A stretch of DNA of 64,000 nucleotides, taken from contig NZ_CP113264.1 in NCBI RefSeq assembly GCF_026642255.1, positions 4,774,001 to 4,838,000 on the forward strand. Reading direction: 5' to 3'. A program made the position numbers and the translations under genes. This document shows positions 7,236 through 15,541 of this stretch, piece by piece (the first letter of the stretch is position 1; every line of letters begins with the position of its first letter). Below the pieces are notes generated by a model. It searched no databases. It had not been told where the DNA came from and was given only the letters and a program-made list of their open reading frames with translations. Source of the DNA: Streptomonospora nanhaiensis (GTDB lineage: Bacteria; Actinomycetota; Actinomycetes; Streptosporangiales; Streptosporangiaceae).

Positions 7236-7386
7236 ATGAATTGTCCGCGGACGATGTCCGCGCGCGCCGCCCGTCCGGGCTGCCCACCGCCTCCGGAACA
7301 GCACCGGTGGGCGCGGGCGAACCGTGTGCGGCGCCGCGTCGGCCGGCTCGGGCGGGCAGGACCATCCGAACAGGAGACACGAACCC

Positions 7387-8349
7387 ATGGCGCCTCCGCC
7401 CAACGACCTCCCCGACCTCACGGGCCGCACCGTCGTCGTCACCGGGACGACCTCCGGCCTCGGCCTCGCCCTCTCCGGTGCGCTGGCGGGGGCCGGGGCC
7501 CGGCTCCTGATGACCGTTCGCGACGCCCGGCGCGGAGAGGCGGCCGTCGAGCGGGTGCGGGCAGGAATCGACGGCCCGGGATCGGCCGAGGCCGTTCTGC
7601 TCGACCTGGCCGACCTCGACTCGGTGCGCGCCGCCGCCGCCGACATCCGGGAACGCACCGGGGACCGGGTCGACGTGCTGGTCAACAACGCCGCCGTGTC
7701 GCTCGGACCGCACGAACGGACCCGCGACGGGTTCGAGCTGCAGATCGGGACCAACCACCTCGGTCCGGCCGCGCTGACCTGGCTGCTGATGCCCGCGTTG
7801 CGGTCGGCCGGGACCCCGGGGCGGCCCTCCCGGGTGGTGACGACGTCGAGCCTGGGACACCGCACCGGCGGACTCGACCTCACCGACCTGCACTGGGAGC
7901 GCCGGCGCTACTCGCCGACGCGCGCCTACGGGGCCTCCAAGCTCGCGAACCTGCTGTTCGCCGCCGAGCTCGACCGACGGCTGCGACGCGCCGACGACCC
8001 CGTGCTGTCGGTCGCCGCCCACCCGGGGCTGACCACCTCGGAGCTGCTGAACAACGCCCTCGCCCGCGGGGGCACGTGGAAGGACCGCCTGTTCGTGCTG
8101 CCGGACCGCTACCTCTCCCAGCCGGTCGCCGCCGGGATCGGCCCCCAGCTGCTCGCGGCCACCGGGCCGGTCCCCGGCGGCAGCTACCTGGGCCCGACGG
8201 GGCCGTTCGAGACCCGCGGTCCGGCCGGTCCCGCCCGCCGGTCGGCGACCGCGCGGGACACCGTGCTCGCGGGCGGGCTGTGGCAGGCCACGGCCTCCGC
8301 AACCGGCATCGCCCCGGACCCCGACCCCGGTCCCACGGTCGGTGCGTGA
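7387..8349 (+). CDS. Short-chain dehydrogenase/reductase (retinol-dehydrogenase-like)
   Basis: 320 residues; ATG 7387 is preceded by AGGAG. Classical SDR motifs are in order: cofactor loop VVVTGTTSGLGLALS (TGxxxGxG), DLADLDS, the NNAA motif (VNNAAVSLG), the active-site strand with Ser (VTTSSLGH) and Y-x-x-x-K (AYGASKLAN). The C-terminal extension with VLPDRYLSQPV and SYLGPTGPFE is that of RDH/WW-oxidoreductase-like SDRs. NADP(H) preference and substrate cannot be read from sequence. Stands alone, with a palindrome in its long upstream region. Confidence 0.9.
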   Translation: MAPPPNDLPDLTGRTVVVTGTTSGLGLALSGALAGAGARLLMTVRDARRGEAAVERVRAGIDGPGSAEAVLLDLADLDSVRAAAADIRERTGDRVDVLVNNAAVSLGPHERTRDGFELQIGTNHLGPAALTWLLMPALRSAGTPGRPSRVVTTSSLGHRTGGLDLTDLHWERRRYSPTRAYGASKLANLLFAAELDRRLRRADDPVLSVAAHPGLTTSELLNNALARGGTWKDRLFVLPDRYLSQPVAAGIGPQLLAATGPVPGGSYLGPTGPFETRGPAGPARRSATARDTVLAGGLWQATASATGIAPDPDPGPTVGA

Positions 8350-8547
8350 CGACGACTCGACCGGCCCCGCCGCACGCAGAGGGCTCGCGGTGGCGCCGCA
8401 TCGGCTCTCCGCGGAGCCCATGCGCAGTGCCCGGGCCGCGCCGGACACGGGTCGCCCCTCCCGCGACGGCGCGCCACGGGAGGGCTCCGGTGCCGGACCC
8501 TCCGGGACCTCCGGGTCCCCGGGGGTCCGGCCTTCCGCTCCGCGGCG

Positions 8548-8991
8548 CTACTTGGGCCAGTAGAAGACGTCCGCGGTGGCCGACACGATCGTCGCGGCGG
8601 TGTCGCCCTGCTGGGCCAGGCGCACCCGCACCCGCCGCCCCTTGGCCAGGTTGCCCTTCCACGTGTAGGTGAAGTGGCCGTTCCCCCCGGCCTGCACGGG
8701 GCTGTCGACCGGCCGGTTGCGGGCGTACCGCCACCCGCCGTCGCCGTCCGGCTCGTACTCGGTGGCGCGGATCTGCACCTCCGCACCGGCGGACAGGTCG
8801 CTGATGGTCACCCCCACGGAGAAGTCGTAGAGGGCGCCGTCCGGCTCGTTGACGCCGACGAGGCTGTACAGGCTGCCGGTGGAGGTGCCGCCGTGGTCGG
8901 CGTCGACCACGGTCTCGAACTCCAGCGACGTCCACTCGCCGGGGGTGAGGGTCTGGGCCCGGTCCTTCTCGAAGCGGCGGTGTCGGGGCAT
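8548..8991 (-). CDS. Hypothetical beta-rich protein
   Basis: 147 residues starting MPRHRRFEKDRAQ and ending ADVFYWPK. No signal peptide is visible. Alternating strands (SLYSLVGVNEPD, ALYDFSVGVTISDL, EVQIRATEYEPD, HFTYTWKGNL, RVRVRLAQQ) suggest a beta-sandwich of the kind seen in small secreted or spore-associated proteins, but no family is recognised. ATG 8991 follows AGAGGAAGA. The frame is open further upstream, with Pro/Arg-rich composition that is unlikely to be coding. It converges with the SDR gene. Confidence 0.65.
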   Translation of the reverse strand: MPRHRRFEKDRAQTLTPGEWTSLEFETVVDADHGGTSTGSLYSLVGVNEPDGALYDFSVGVTISDLSAGAEVQIRATEYEPDGDGGWRYARNRPVDSPVQAGGNGHFTYTWKGNLAKGRRVRVRLAQQGDTAATIVSATADVFYWPK

Positions 8992-9464
8992 GTCGTCTTC
9001 CTCTCGGGGGCGGGGGAGGTCGCGGGCGTCCCGGCCGAGGTGCTGTCGTCCGGAGCGCGTCGGCACTCCCCGTGGGATACGGGTCGGGAGCGTGGCAGCG
9101 GTGGCCGGACGCCTCGCGGAAGGGGGAGGCGCCGGGTCGCGCCGGCCGTCGGCGGTGGCCGCGGACGGCGTCTGTGCGGAGCGGGGGTCACCGACCGCCG
9201 GGGGCAGGGGGCGGTACGTCGCGGAAGGGGTGTCCGCCGGGCCGGGCGGCCCGGGGCGGGGCGGACCCGCCCCTACGGAAAGTACCCGCGGGAGCACGCA
9301 ACGAACACCCGTCGTCCGTCCGGTCCGCGGCGACGGGCAGGCCGCCGCCCCGGAGAAAGGGCGTCCCGGGGCTTCGCCGTCCCTGTTCCCGTCCCGGTCC
9401 CCGTGTCGCGAAGGGGCGGCCGTGGCCTTCACCCCCGTCCGCGGAACGGGATCCTCTACCCTGT
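8992..9464. other. Intergenic region, no gene seen
   Basis: About 470 bp of very GC-rich DNA between the hypothetical gene and the PadR operator. Several long open frames cross it, but none has protein-like composition or a ribosome site. It presumably contains the promoter of the leftward gene. Confidence 0.5.
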
Positions 9465-9500
9465 GCTACTTTGTAGCGGTACCTAATGACACGTAGTACC
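9465..9500 (+). promoter_or_regulatory. PadR-type operator/promoter
   Basis: Two nested inverted repeats: GCTAC-TTT-GTAGC (9465-9477, perfect) and GGTAC...GTACC (9478-9482 with 9496-9500). A -10-like TACTTT overlaps the first. They lie directly upstream of the PadR gene, the usual place for autoregulatory PadR sites. The region also argues for translation starting at 9525 rather than at the ATG 9486 inside the operator. Confidence 0.55.
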
Positions 9501-9524
9501 AAGGAGAGGCCGGAGGGCTCCGCG

Positions 9525-9851
9525 ATGGACGACCTGACGGAGATGCTGAAGGGCACGCTCGAGGGCTGTGTGCTGGAGATCATCGGCGGCGAGGAGACCT
9601 ACGGCTACGCCATCACGCGGCGGCTGAACGAACTCGGCTTCGCCGACGTCGTCGAGGGGACGGTCTACACCATCCTCCTGCGGCTGGAGAGGAACGGGCT
9701 CGTCCAGGTGACCAAACGACCGTCCGGGATGGGGCCGCCGCGCAAGTTCTACGCGCTCAACGACGCGGGGCGCGCGGAACTCGCGACGTTCTGGGCGAAG
9801 TGGGAGTACCTCTCCTCACGCGTCGACGAGCTCAGGAAGGGTGGGAGATGA
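9525..9851 (+). CDS. PadR-family transcriptional regulator
   Basis: 108 residues from ATG 9525, with GGAGGG about 8 nt upstream. The sequence is a textbook short PadR winged helix: MDDLTEMLKGTLEGCVLEII, then the recognition region ETYGYAITRRLNELGF, VVEGTVYTILLRLERNGLV and the wing with GPPRKFYALNDAGRAEL. PadR proteins repress transport or detoxification genes and respond to small molecules. The stop overlaps the ATG of the first DUF1048 gene by 4 bp, so it co-regulates the two DUF1048 proteins. An operator candidate lies immediately upstream. Confidence 0.93.
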   Translation: MDDLTEMLKGTLEGCVLEIIGGEETYGYAITRRLNELGFADVVEGTVYTILLRLERNGLVQVTKRPSGMGPPRKFYALNDAGRAELATFWAKWEYLSSRVDELRKGGR

Positions 9852-10204
9852 ACCTCTGGGAGACCATGACGGGCAGCGACCTCACGAGGGAGTGGAAGGC
9901 GTTCGAGGTCCGGGCCGAGGCGTTGCCGGACGGCCACCGGGCGGCGTGGGAGCAGATCAAGGCCCACCTCTTCCCCTACTCGGACTTCACCGGCCGCAAC
10001 CTGGTGCCGATCCTCGACAACGCCCTGGGGCTGCTCGAGGAGACGGCGGCGGACGGGCAGGACATCCATGACGTGCTGGGCGACGACATCGCGGGCTTCT
10101 GCGCGGCACTGGCCGGCGGAAAGGGGTCCCGGAACCACCGCGACCGGTGGCGCGAGCAGTTGAACCGCAACGTCGCAAGGAAACTGGGCAGGCTGGGAGG
10201 CTGA
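9848..10204 (+). CDS. DUF1048 protein 1
   Basis: 118 residues, all helical, starting MNLWETMTGSDLTREWKAFE. DUF1048 hallmarks are visible: an N-terminal amphipathic helix, RAEALPDGHRAAWEQIKAHLF and the acidic C-terminal DDIAGFCAALAGG. DUF1048 proteins are small cytoplasmic proteins commonly encoded behind PadR regulators; their biochemical role is not known. The ATGA overlap with padR and 1-bp gap to the second DUF1048 gene show a three-gene operon. Confidence 0.85.
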   Translation: MNLWETMTGSDLTREWKAFEVRAEALPDGHRAAWEQIKAHLFPYSDFTGRNLVPILDNALGLLEETAADGQDIHDVLGDDIAGFCAALAGGKGSRNHRDRWREQLNRNVARKLGRLGG

Positions 10205-10205
10205 C

Positions 10206-10559
10206 GTGGGCGTCCAGGACATCATCGAGGGCAAGAGGCAGTGGCGGGCGCACGTGGCGCGGGTCAAGGCGCTTCCGCCGGACTACCGGATCGTCTACAA
10301 GGAGATCCAGAGGTACTTCTTCAAGGTCGGACCGGTCGACCTGGCCGACGGTGACCTGCTTCCGGGGATCGTCGAGTTCTTCGAGGAGGGCGCCGCGGCC
10401 GGCAAGGGGGTCCTGGAACTCATCGGCGACGACGTCGCCGCCTTCTGCGACGACCTGGTCAAGGACTCGCGCACCTACGCGGACCTCTACCAGGAGTCCG
10501 TCGGCGAGGGGTCCGGCACGGCCGGGCAGGGGGGCGGTCCCGGAGGGGGCCGCGGCTGA
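10206..10559 (+). CDS. DUF1048 protein 2
   Basis: 117 residues from a GTG start. It parallels the preceding protein: VKALPPDYRIVYKEIQRYFF corresponds to the helix before it, and IGDDVAAFCDDLVKDSRTYAD to its C-terminal helix. The last 20 residues are a Gly-rich tail. Tandem DUF1048 genes after a PadR gene are a recurrent actinobacterial and firmicute arrangement; heterodimer formation is plausible but unproven. Confidence 0.85.
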   Translation: MGVQDIIEGKRQWRAHVARVKALPPDYRIVYKEIQRYFFKVGPVDLADGDLLPGIVEFFEEGAAAGKGVLELIGDDVAAFCDDLVKDSRTYADLYQESVGEGSGTAGQGGGPGGGRG

Positions 10560-10738
10560 GCCCTCCACTGCGGCCCCGGACGGGTGCGGCAGCGGCCCTG
10601 CGGTCCCCGGGGGCGCGCCCGGCCCAGGGGCACGGGCCCCGTGCCCCTTCGTGGGCAGGCCGCGGGGACGGCGCAGGCCCCCGCAGCGCGAACGCACGCA
10701 CGGGACCCCGGAGGGCACGGTGCGCGGGGCCCGGACGG

Positions 10739-10773
10739 CCCGGGGCGGGGCGGGCGTGCCGCGCCCGCCCCGG
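10739..10773. terminator. Bidirectional GC-rich hairpin between convergent genes
   Basis: CCGGGGCGGG (10739-10748) pairs with CCCGCCCCGG (10764-10773) around a 15-nt loop, between the plus-strand DUF1048 operon and the minus-strand sugar locus. No U-tract. Confidence 0.55.
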
Positions 10774-10777
10774 GGGC

Positions 10778-11647
10778 TCAGCCGAAGTGGTGCGCGGGCG
10801 CGGCGGGGACCTCCACCGGCAGCGCGAACACCGCGCCGTCGCCGGTCCCCGGGTCCGTGAGCCCCACGGTCGCGGAGGTGACCATGAGCACGGGCTCATC
10901 GTCCCCGACCACGCACACGCTGGTGGGCTGCGCGGCGGGCACCTCCACCACCCGGTCCAGCGTGCCGTCGGGCGCGTAGCGGTGCACGCGCCCCCCGCCC
11001 CAGACCGCGACCCACAGGTGCCCCTCGGCGTCGACCTGCATGCCGTCCGGGCTGCCCTCCTTGACGCGGGCCAGCACGGTCCGCTCCCCGGGCAGGCCCT
11101 CGGCGTCCAGTGCGTAGGCGTCGATGCGCCCCTCCGCGCTGTCGGCCAGGTACATCACGGAGCCGTCCGGGGCGAAGGCGGGGCCGTTGGGCACGGTGTA
11201 GCCGTCCAGGACGCGGGTGACCCCTCCGGCGGGGTCGGCCCGGTAGAGCGACCCGGCACCGGGGGTGCCGTCGTAGGCCATGGACCCCGCCCAGAACCGT
11301 CCGTGCGGGTCGCAGCAGCCGTCGTTCATGCGCATCGGCGTGGCCGCGCCGTCCTCGGGGCGGCCCAGCCACTCCACGGCGGCGGAACCGCCGCCGGTGC
11401 CTGTCAGCAGGGCGATGCCGGTGCCCGCCGCCGCCACGAGCGCGCCGGCGCGGTGCCGGACCGGGGCGACCGCGCCCAAGGGGACGTCGAGGGCCGCGAG
11501 CTCGTGGGCGGGCCCCGGGTCCCCGGGGGCCAGTCTCAGCAGGCGGCCCCGGAGGATGTCCACCATGAGCAGGTCGCCGCCGACCCAGCGCAGCCCCTCC
11601 CCGAGCTCGAAGCGGTCCTCGCTCCAGACGCTGACCACCGGTTCCAT
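10778..11647 (-). CDS. SMP-30/gluconolactonase-family sugar lactonase
   Basis: 289 residues, a six-bladed beta-propeller of the SMP-30/LRE family. Metal-site motifs are visible: the N-terminal Glu in ELGEGLRWV, RMNDGCCDPHGRFWAGSMA (Asn-Asp), VPNGPAFAPDG (Asn) and DGMQVDAEGHLWVAVWGGG (Asp). Such enzymes hydrolyse aldonolactones to aldonic acids in the cytoplasm. It is the last gene of the minus-strand sugar operon, 8 bp after dgoD, so galactonolactone is the likely substrate. The substrate is inferred from context. Confidence 0.9.
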   Translation of the reverse strand: MEPVVSVWSEDRFELGEGLRWVGGDLLMVDILRGRLLRLAPGDPGPAHELAALDVPLGAVAPVRHRAGALVAAAGTGIALLTGTGGGSAAVEWLGRPEDGAATPMRMNDGCCDPHGRFWAGSMAYDGTPGAGSLYRADPAGGVTRVLDGYTVPNGPAFAPDGSVMYLADSAEGRIDAYALDAEGLPGERTVLARVKEGSPDGMQVDAEGHLWVAVWGGGRVHRYAPDGTLDRVVEVPAAQPTSVCVVGDDEPVLMVTSATVGLTDPGTGDGAVFALPVEVPAAPAHHFG

Positions 11648-11655
11648 CGGTCCCC

Positions 11656-12801
11656 CTACCATTCCGCGAAAGATCCGTCCTCGTGACTCCACACCGGCGG
11701 ACGCCACCGGTGCCCCACCCGGTCGGCGCGGCGCACCGCGTCCTCGTCCACCTCCACTCCGAGCCCGGGGGCGTCCGTACGGTGGATGTTCCCGTCCGGG
11801 AAGGCGAAGACTCCGGCGTCCACGACGTAGTCGAGCATTTCGGCGTCCTTGTTGTAGTGGATGCCGATGCTCTGTTCCTGGATGAGGAAGTTGGGGGTGG
11901 CGAAGGCGACCTGGAGGCTGGCGGCGAGGGCGACCGGGCCCAGCGGGCAGTGCGGGGCGAGCACCGCGTCGAAGGTCTCGGCCAGGGAGGCGATGCGCCG
12001 CACCTCGGAGATGCCGCCGGCGTGGGACAGGTCGGGCTGGGCCACCGCGATCCCGGCCTGGAGCGCGGGCAGGAAGTCGGTCCTGCTGTAGAGGCGCTCG
12101 CCCGTGGCGATCGGCACCGGGCTGCACCGGACGATGTCGGGGAGCAGGTGCCCGTACTCGGGCAGGAGCGGCTCCTCCACGAACATGGGGCGCAGCGGCT
12201 CCAGCAGCGGCAGGACACGGCGGGCGGTGGCGGCGTTGAACCGGCCGTGGAAGTCGACCGCCACGTCGCGGTCGGGCCCGAGGACGTCGCGCACCTGGGC
12301 CAGGCGGTCCACGACGGCGTCGATCTCGCGGACGGTGGCGGAGCGGCCCATGACGCCGGAGGCGTTCATCTTCACGGCGGTGAGGCCGGACTCCACCCGC
12401 GCGGAGACCGCGTCGGCCAGCTCCGCCGGGTCGTCGCCCCCGACCCAGCCGTAGACGCGCACCCGGTCGCGGACCGGACCGCCCAGGAGCTGGTGCACGG
12501 GGACCCCCAGGCGCTTGCCCGCGATGTCCCACAGGGCCTGGTCGAGTCCGGCGACCGCGCTGGAGAGCACGGGGCCGCCCCGGTAGAACGCGGCCTTGGT
12601 CAGGCGCTGCCAGTGGTGCTCGACGGGTGTGGGGTCCTCGCCGATGAGGAGGTCGGACAGCTCCCCGACGGCGGCCCGCACGGTCTCGGCGCGGCCCTCC
12701 ACCACCGGTTCGCCCCAGCCGACGACCCCGTCGTCGGTCTCGACGCGGCACAGCAGCCACCGGGGCGGGACGAGGAACGTCTCGATGCGGGTGATCCTCA
12801 C
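11656..12801 (-). CDS. dgoD: D-galactonate dehydratase (enolase superfamily)
   Basis: 381 residues from a GTG start that overlaps the GntR stop (GTGA). The sequence follows E. coli DgoD closely: metal ligands in VAVDFHGRF, MFVEEPLL and IATGERLYSRTDF, then DLSHAGGISEVRRIASLAE, the catalytic His in LAPHCPLGPVALAAS, and FLIQEQSIGIHYN. DgoD dehydrates D-galactonate to 2-keto-3-deoxygalactonate using Mg2+. Its position between a GntR regulator and a lactonase gene fits a galactose oxidation route. A closely related aldonate is possible but the DgoD-specific motifs are unusually complete. Confidence 0.92.
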   Translation of the reverse strand: MRITRIETFLVPPRWLLCRVETDDGVVGWGEPVVEGRAETVRAAVGELSDLLIGEDPTPVEHHWQRLTKAAFYRGGPVLSSAVAGLDQALWDIAGKRLGVPVHQLLGGPVRDRVRVYGWVGGDDPAELADAVSARVESGLTAVKMNASGVMGRSATVREIDAVVDRLAQVRDVLGPDRDVAVDFHGRFNAATARRVLPLLEPLRPMFVEEPLLPEYGHLLPDIVRCSPVPIATGERLYSRTDFLPALQAGIAVAQPDLSHAGGISEVRRIASLAETFDAVLAPHCPLGPVALAASLQVAFATPNFLIQEQSIGIHYNKDAEMLDYVVDAGVFAFPDGNIHRTDAPGLGVEVDEDAVRRADRVGHRWRPPVWSHEDGSFAEW

Positions 12802-13529
12802 TGGGGCTTCTCCAGATCGTCGTCGTGTGCGCCTTCTCCGGTGGCGCGGAGGAGGTCCTCCCTGGCCTGGTCGAGCAGGGAGCGCATGGCCTGCTCCGCC
12901 GCGACCGGGTCGCCGGCCGCGACCGCCTCGGTGACGGCGGCGTGGCTGGGCACGGGGTCCTTGTGGGCTCCCCCGTGCACCAGGCGGTCGCGCTCGGAGA
13001 GCCCGGCCGCGAAGAAGACGTCCGTGCGTGTGTACAGCTCGTTGCGGGTGGCGGCCAACAGGGCGCGGTGCCAGCGCAGGTCGGCGTCGGCCGCCGCCTC
13101 GGGGGTGGCCTCCCCGGACTCGGCCATGTCCGCCACGGCCGCGCGCAGCGCCGCGACGTCCTCCGCGGTCCCGCGCAGGGCGGCCAGGCGGGCGGCGGCC
13201 GGTTCGAGGGCCTCGCGGAGTTCGGCCAGGTTGCGGAAGAACACGTCCCCGGCGCCCGCCGCTATCTGCCACCTGACCACGTCGGGGTCGAGCAGGTTCC
13301 AGTCCGCGCGCGCCCGCACGAAGGTCCCCTTGCGCTGCCGGGAGCCGACCAGGCCCTTGGCGGCGAGGACCTTGATCGCCTCGCGGATCGCGGTGAGGCT
13401 GAGGTCGAGTTCGTCGCTGAGTGCGGCCAGGTCGATCGTCTCGCCCTCGGCGATCCGGCCGGAGAGCACGCGCTCCCCCAGCAACCGCACGGTCTGGCCG
13501 TGGACCCCGCGCCCCGAGTAGGCCGCCAT
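12798..13529 (-). CDS. FadR-type GntR regulator
   Basis: 243 residues. The N-terminal winged helix carries GQTVRLLGERVLSGRIAEGE, then ALSDELDLSLTAIREAIKVL and the wing GLVGSRQRKGTFV. The all-helical FCD effector domain follows, with the metal/ligand residues D-x-x-x-H (DLRWHRALLAAT) and a C-terminal HAAVTEAVAAGDPVAAEQAM. FCD regulators of this type (DgoR-like) sense sugar acids and repress the adjacent genes. It overlaps dgoD by 4 bp and sits 22 bp after the SDR gene, so it is inside the operon it probably controls. Confidence 0.92.
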   Translation of the reverse strand: MAAYSGRGVHGQTVRLLGERVLSGRIAEGETIDLAALSDELDLSLTAIREAIKVLAAKGLVGSRQRKGTFVRARADWNLLDPDVVRWQIAAGAGDVFFRNLAELREALEPAAARLAALRGTAEDVAALRAAVADMAESGEATPEAAADADLRWHRALLAATRNELYTRTDVFFAAGLSERDRLVHGGAHKDPVPSHAAVTEAVAAGDPVAAEQAMRSLLDQAREDLLRATGEGAHDDDLEKPQ

Positions 13530-13551
13530 CAGTTCCTCCCCTTCCGGTGCG

Positions 13552-14307
13552 TCACGACGACGCCTTGTAGATACTCCACCCTCCGTCGACCGGCAGGCTC
13601 ACCCCGGTGACGTAGGAGGCCTCCGCGGAGGCGAGGAAGGAGATGGCGGAGGCGACCTCCGCGGGGTCGCCGAAGCGCCGGGCGGCGGTCTGGGCGACGC
13701 TCTCGCGCCGGTCCTCCTCGTCCACCCCGTCCCAGGCGGAGGTGAGGATGGGTCCGGGCAGGACGCAGTTCACGCGCACGCTCGGGCCGTACTCGACGGC
13801 GAGCTGCCTGGTCAGTGCGGTCAGGCCGCCCTTGGTGGTGGCGTAGGCGGGGCGGCCGGGCAGCCCGAACCAGGCGTGCACGGACGACGTGAGGACGACG
13901 CTGCCCCGCTGGGCGGTGAGGTCGTCCAGGCAGGCGCGCATCCCCAGGAACGCGCCGGTGAGGTTCACCGACAGCTGGCGCTCCCAGGAGGCGAGCGTGG
14001 TCTCGTGGGCCGGGGCGACCTCGACGGTGTAGGCGTTGGACACCAGGATCCCCACCGGGCCGAACTCCGAGCGGGCGGTCCCGACCAGGCGCGCCCAGTC
14101 GCCCTCGTCGGACACGTCGGCGCGGACGGCGGCGGCCCGGCCCCCGGCCGCGCGCACGCGCTCGGCCGCCTCCTCCACACGGGGCGAGAGGTCGGCCAGC
14201 ACCACCGCGGCGCCCTCGTCCGCCAGGCGGCGGGCGGTGGCCTCGCCGATGCCCTGGGCCGCGCCGGTGACCACGGCGGTGACCCCGTCGTGCCTGCTGT
14301 TCGTCAT
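13552..14307 (-). CDS. SDR sugar dehydrogenase candidate
   Basis: 251 residues, classical SDR: TAVVTGAAQGIGEATARRLA at the N-terminus, DLS after strand 2 (NAD-type acidic residue), the NNAG position reading VSNAYTVE, VVLTSSVHAW with the catalytic Ser, and Y-ATT-K (PAYATTKGG). The C-terminus LASAEASYVTGVSLPVDGGW is typical of aldose or polyol dehydrogenases. Asn-Ala-Tyr instead of N-N-A-G is unusual. In context it could be the galactose 1-dehydrogenase that starts the oxidative route. One base separates its start from the stop of the preceding gene. Confidence 0.88.
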   Translation of the reverse strand: MTNSRHDGVTAVVTGAAQGIGEATARRLADEGAAVVLADLSPRVEEAAERVRAAGGRAAAVRADVSDEGDWARLVGTARSEFGPVGILVSNAYTVEVAPAHETTLASWERQLSVNLTGAFLGMRACLDDLTAQRGSVVLTSSVHAWFGLPGRPAYATTKGGLTALTRQLAVEYGPSVRVNCVLPGPILTSAWDGVDEEDRRESVAQTAARRFGDPAEVASAISFLASAEASYVTGVSLPVDGGWSIYKASS

Positions 14308-14308
14308 G

Positions 14309-15541
14309 TCACTCCTGGTCCGGGTGGTGGTCGTGGGTCCGCGCGCGGTCGGCGGACGCGGGCGTGCCGGGGCCGTGGGCGGTTCCCGGCCGGGGTCCTG
14401 CGGGCTCCCCCGCCGGGGCGCCCCCGTCGTGTGTTCCCTCCCGCAGGGCCGTGAAGACCGCGGGAGGGGACGGGTCCGCGTCCGGCCCGGTCCCGGGGCC
14501 GGACGGCTGCGACCAGTAGCCCTGCGGGGTCACCCCCAGGACGGGTCCGGCGGTCGTGCCGAAGCCGAACTCGACGGTGAGGGCGGTGCTCGCGCCCGGG
14601 GCGATGACGGTGAGCGGGCCCAGCGCCTCGCACTCGACCACCCTGTCGACGGGGCGCAGGCCGCCCAGGTGCTCCAGGGGCTGCTCGACGGGGTACTCCA
14701 GCCACACCTCGACCCGCGACCCCTCGTCGGGGTAGGCCGCGCCCTCGTCCACGGCGAAGCGCTGGGTGAGGGTGCCGGCCGCGCCCACGTGGGCCAGCCA
14801 GCCCGAGGCGGTGGGGAAGCCGACCTTGCCGACGACGTCCTGCGCGGGCACGCGCACCACCGAGGGGGTGTGCTCGGCGGTCGCGGGGTTGGCGTCGCCC
14901 GCGACCAGGGGCACGGTGTGCGGGCCCCCGCCGCGCACACCGACGTAGACCCCGTGGCCGCGCGCGTCCGCGGGCGTCCCGCCGTCCGCGCCGCCGGGTC
15001 CGTCGCCGCCGTCGATCTGGGTGACGTTCCACAGGGCCCACTCGCGCGGGACCCCGGAGGTGTTGACCGCCTCCAGCTCCAGGCGGTAGCCGGAGGCCCC
15101 CGGCTCCAGGGTCAGGCGCCGGACCAGGCGCAGCCCCGAGCGCGGGTCGTCGCCGCTGGTCATGGTGAGGGTGGCCGAGCCGTCCGGGGCCGTGGAGGTC
15201 TCGGCGGCGTAGGCCCCCGAGTCCAGGACCGGGTCGGGCGGTCCGGCCCACTGGCCGGGGCCGTCCCACCCCTGGGGCGCGGGCCACGTCTTGTCGCCGC
15301 CCACGTTGTGCCACGCGCTCATCGGCCCGCCGACCGGGCCGAGCACGACGCCCGGGAGCGGCTGGAGGTCCTCCCCCAGCAGGCGCGGGTTGCGGTACAG
15401 GTGCTCGCGCCCGAGGTGGCGGACGGACAGGATCCGCCCGCCCAGCGCGGGTGCGGCCGTCACCCTGAGCAGTCCGTTGTCGAGGACGACGAGCTCGTGC
15501 GCCCCGGAGGCGTCGCGCTCGACCGTGACGGCCCCGGTCAC
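14309..15541 (-). CDS. DUF4380 protein, aldose-epimerase-like fold
   Basis: 410 residues from a GTG overlapping the dehydrogenase stop (GTGA). The core of about 350 residues shows galactose-mutarotase-like beta-sandwich features: VLDNGLLRVTAAPALGGRIL, RHLGREHLYRNP, GPMSAWHNVGGDKTWPAPQG, WALWNVTQI and FGTTAGPVLGVTPQGYWSQP. The last 60 residues are Pro/Gly-rich and probably disordered. DUF4380 proteins bind sugars and are found with carbohydrate genes; mutarotation of the imported sugar would fit. No signal peptide, so it acts in the cytoplasm. Confidence 0.78.
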   Translation of the reverse strand: MTGAVTVERDASGAHELVVLDNGLLRVTAAPALGGRILSVRHLGREHLYRNPRLLGEDLQPLPGVVLGPVGGPMSAWHNVGGDKTWPAPQGWDGPGQWAGPPDPVLDSGAYAAETSTAPDGSATLTMTSGDDPRSGLRLVRRLTLEPGASGYRLELEAVNTSGVPREWALWNVTQIDGGDGPGGADGGTPADARGHGVYVGVRGGGPHTVPLVAGDANPATAEHTPSVVRVPAQDVVGKVGFPTASGWLAHVGAAGTLTQRFAVDEGAAYPDEGSRVEVWLEYPVEQPLEHLGGLRPVDRVVECEALGPLTVIAPGASTALTVEFGFGTTAGPVLGVTPQGYWSQPSGPGTGPDADPSPPAVFTALREGTHDGGAPAGEPAGPRPGTAHGPGTPASADRARTHDHHPDQE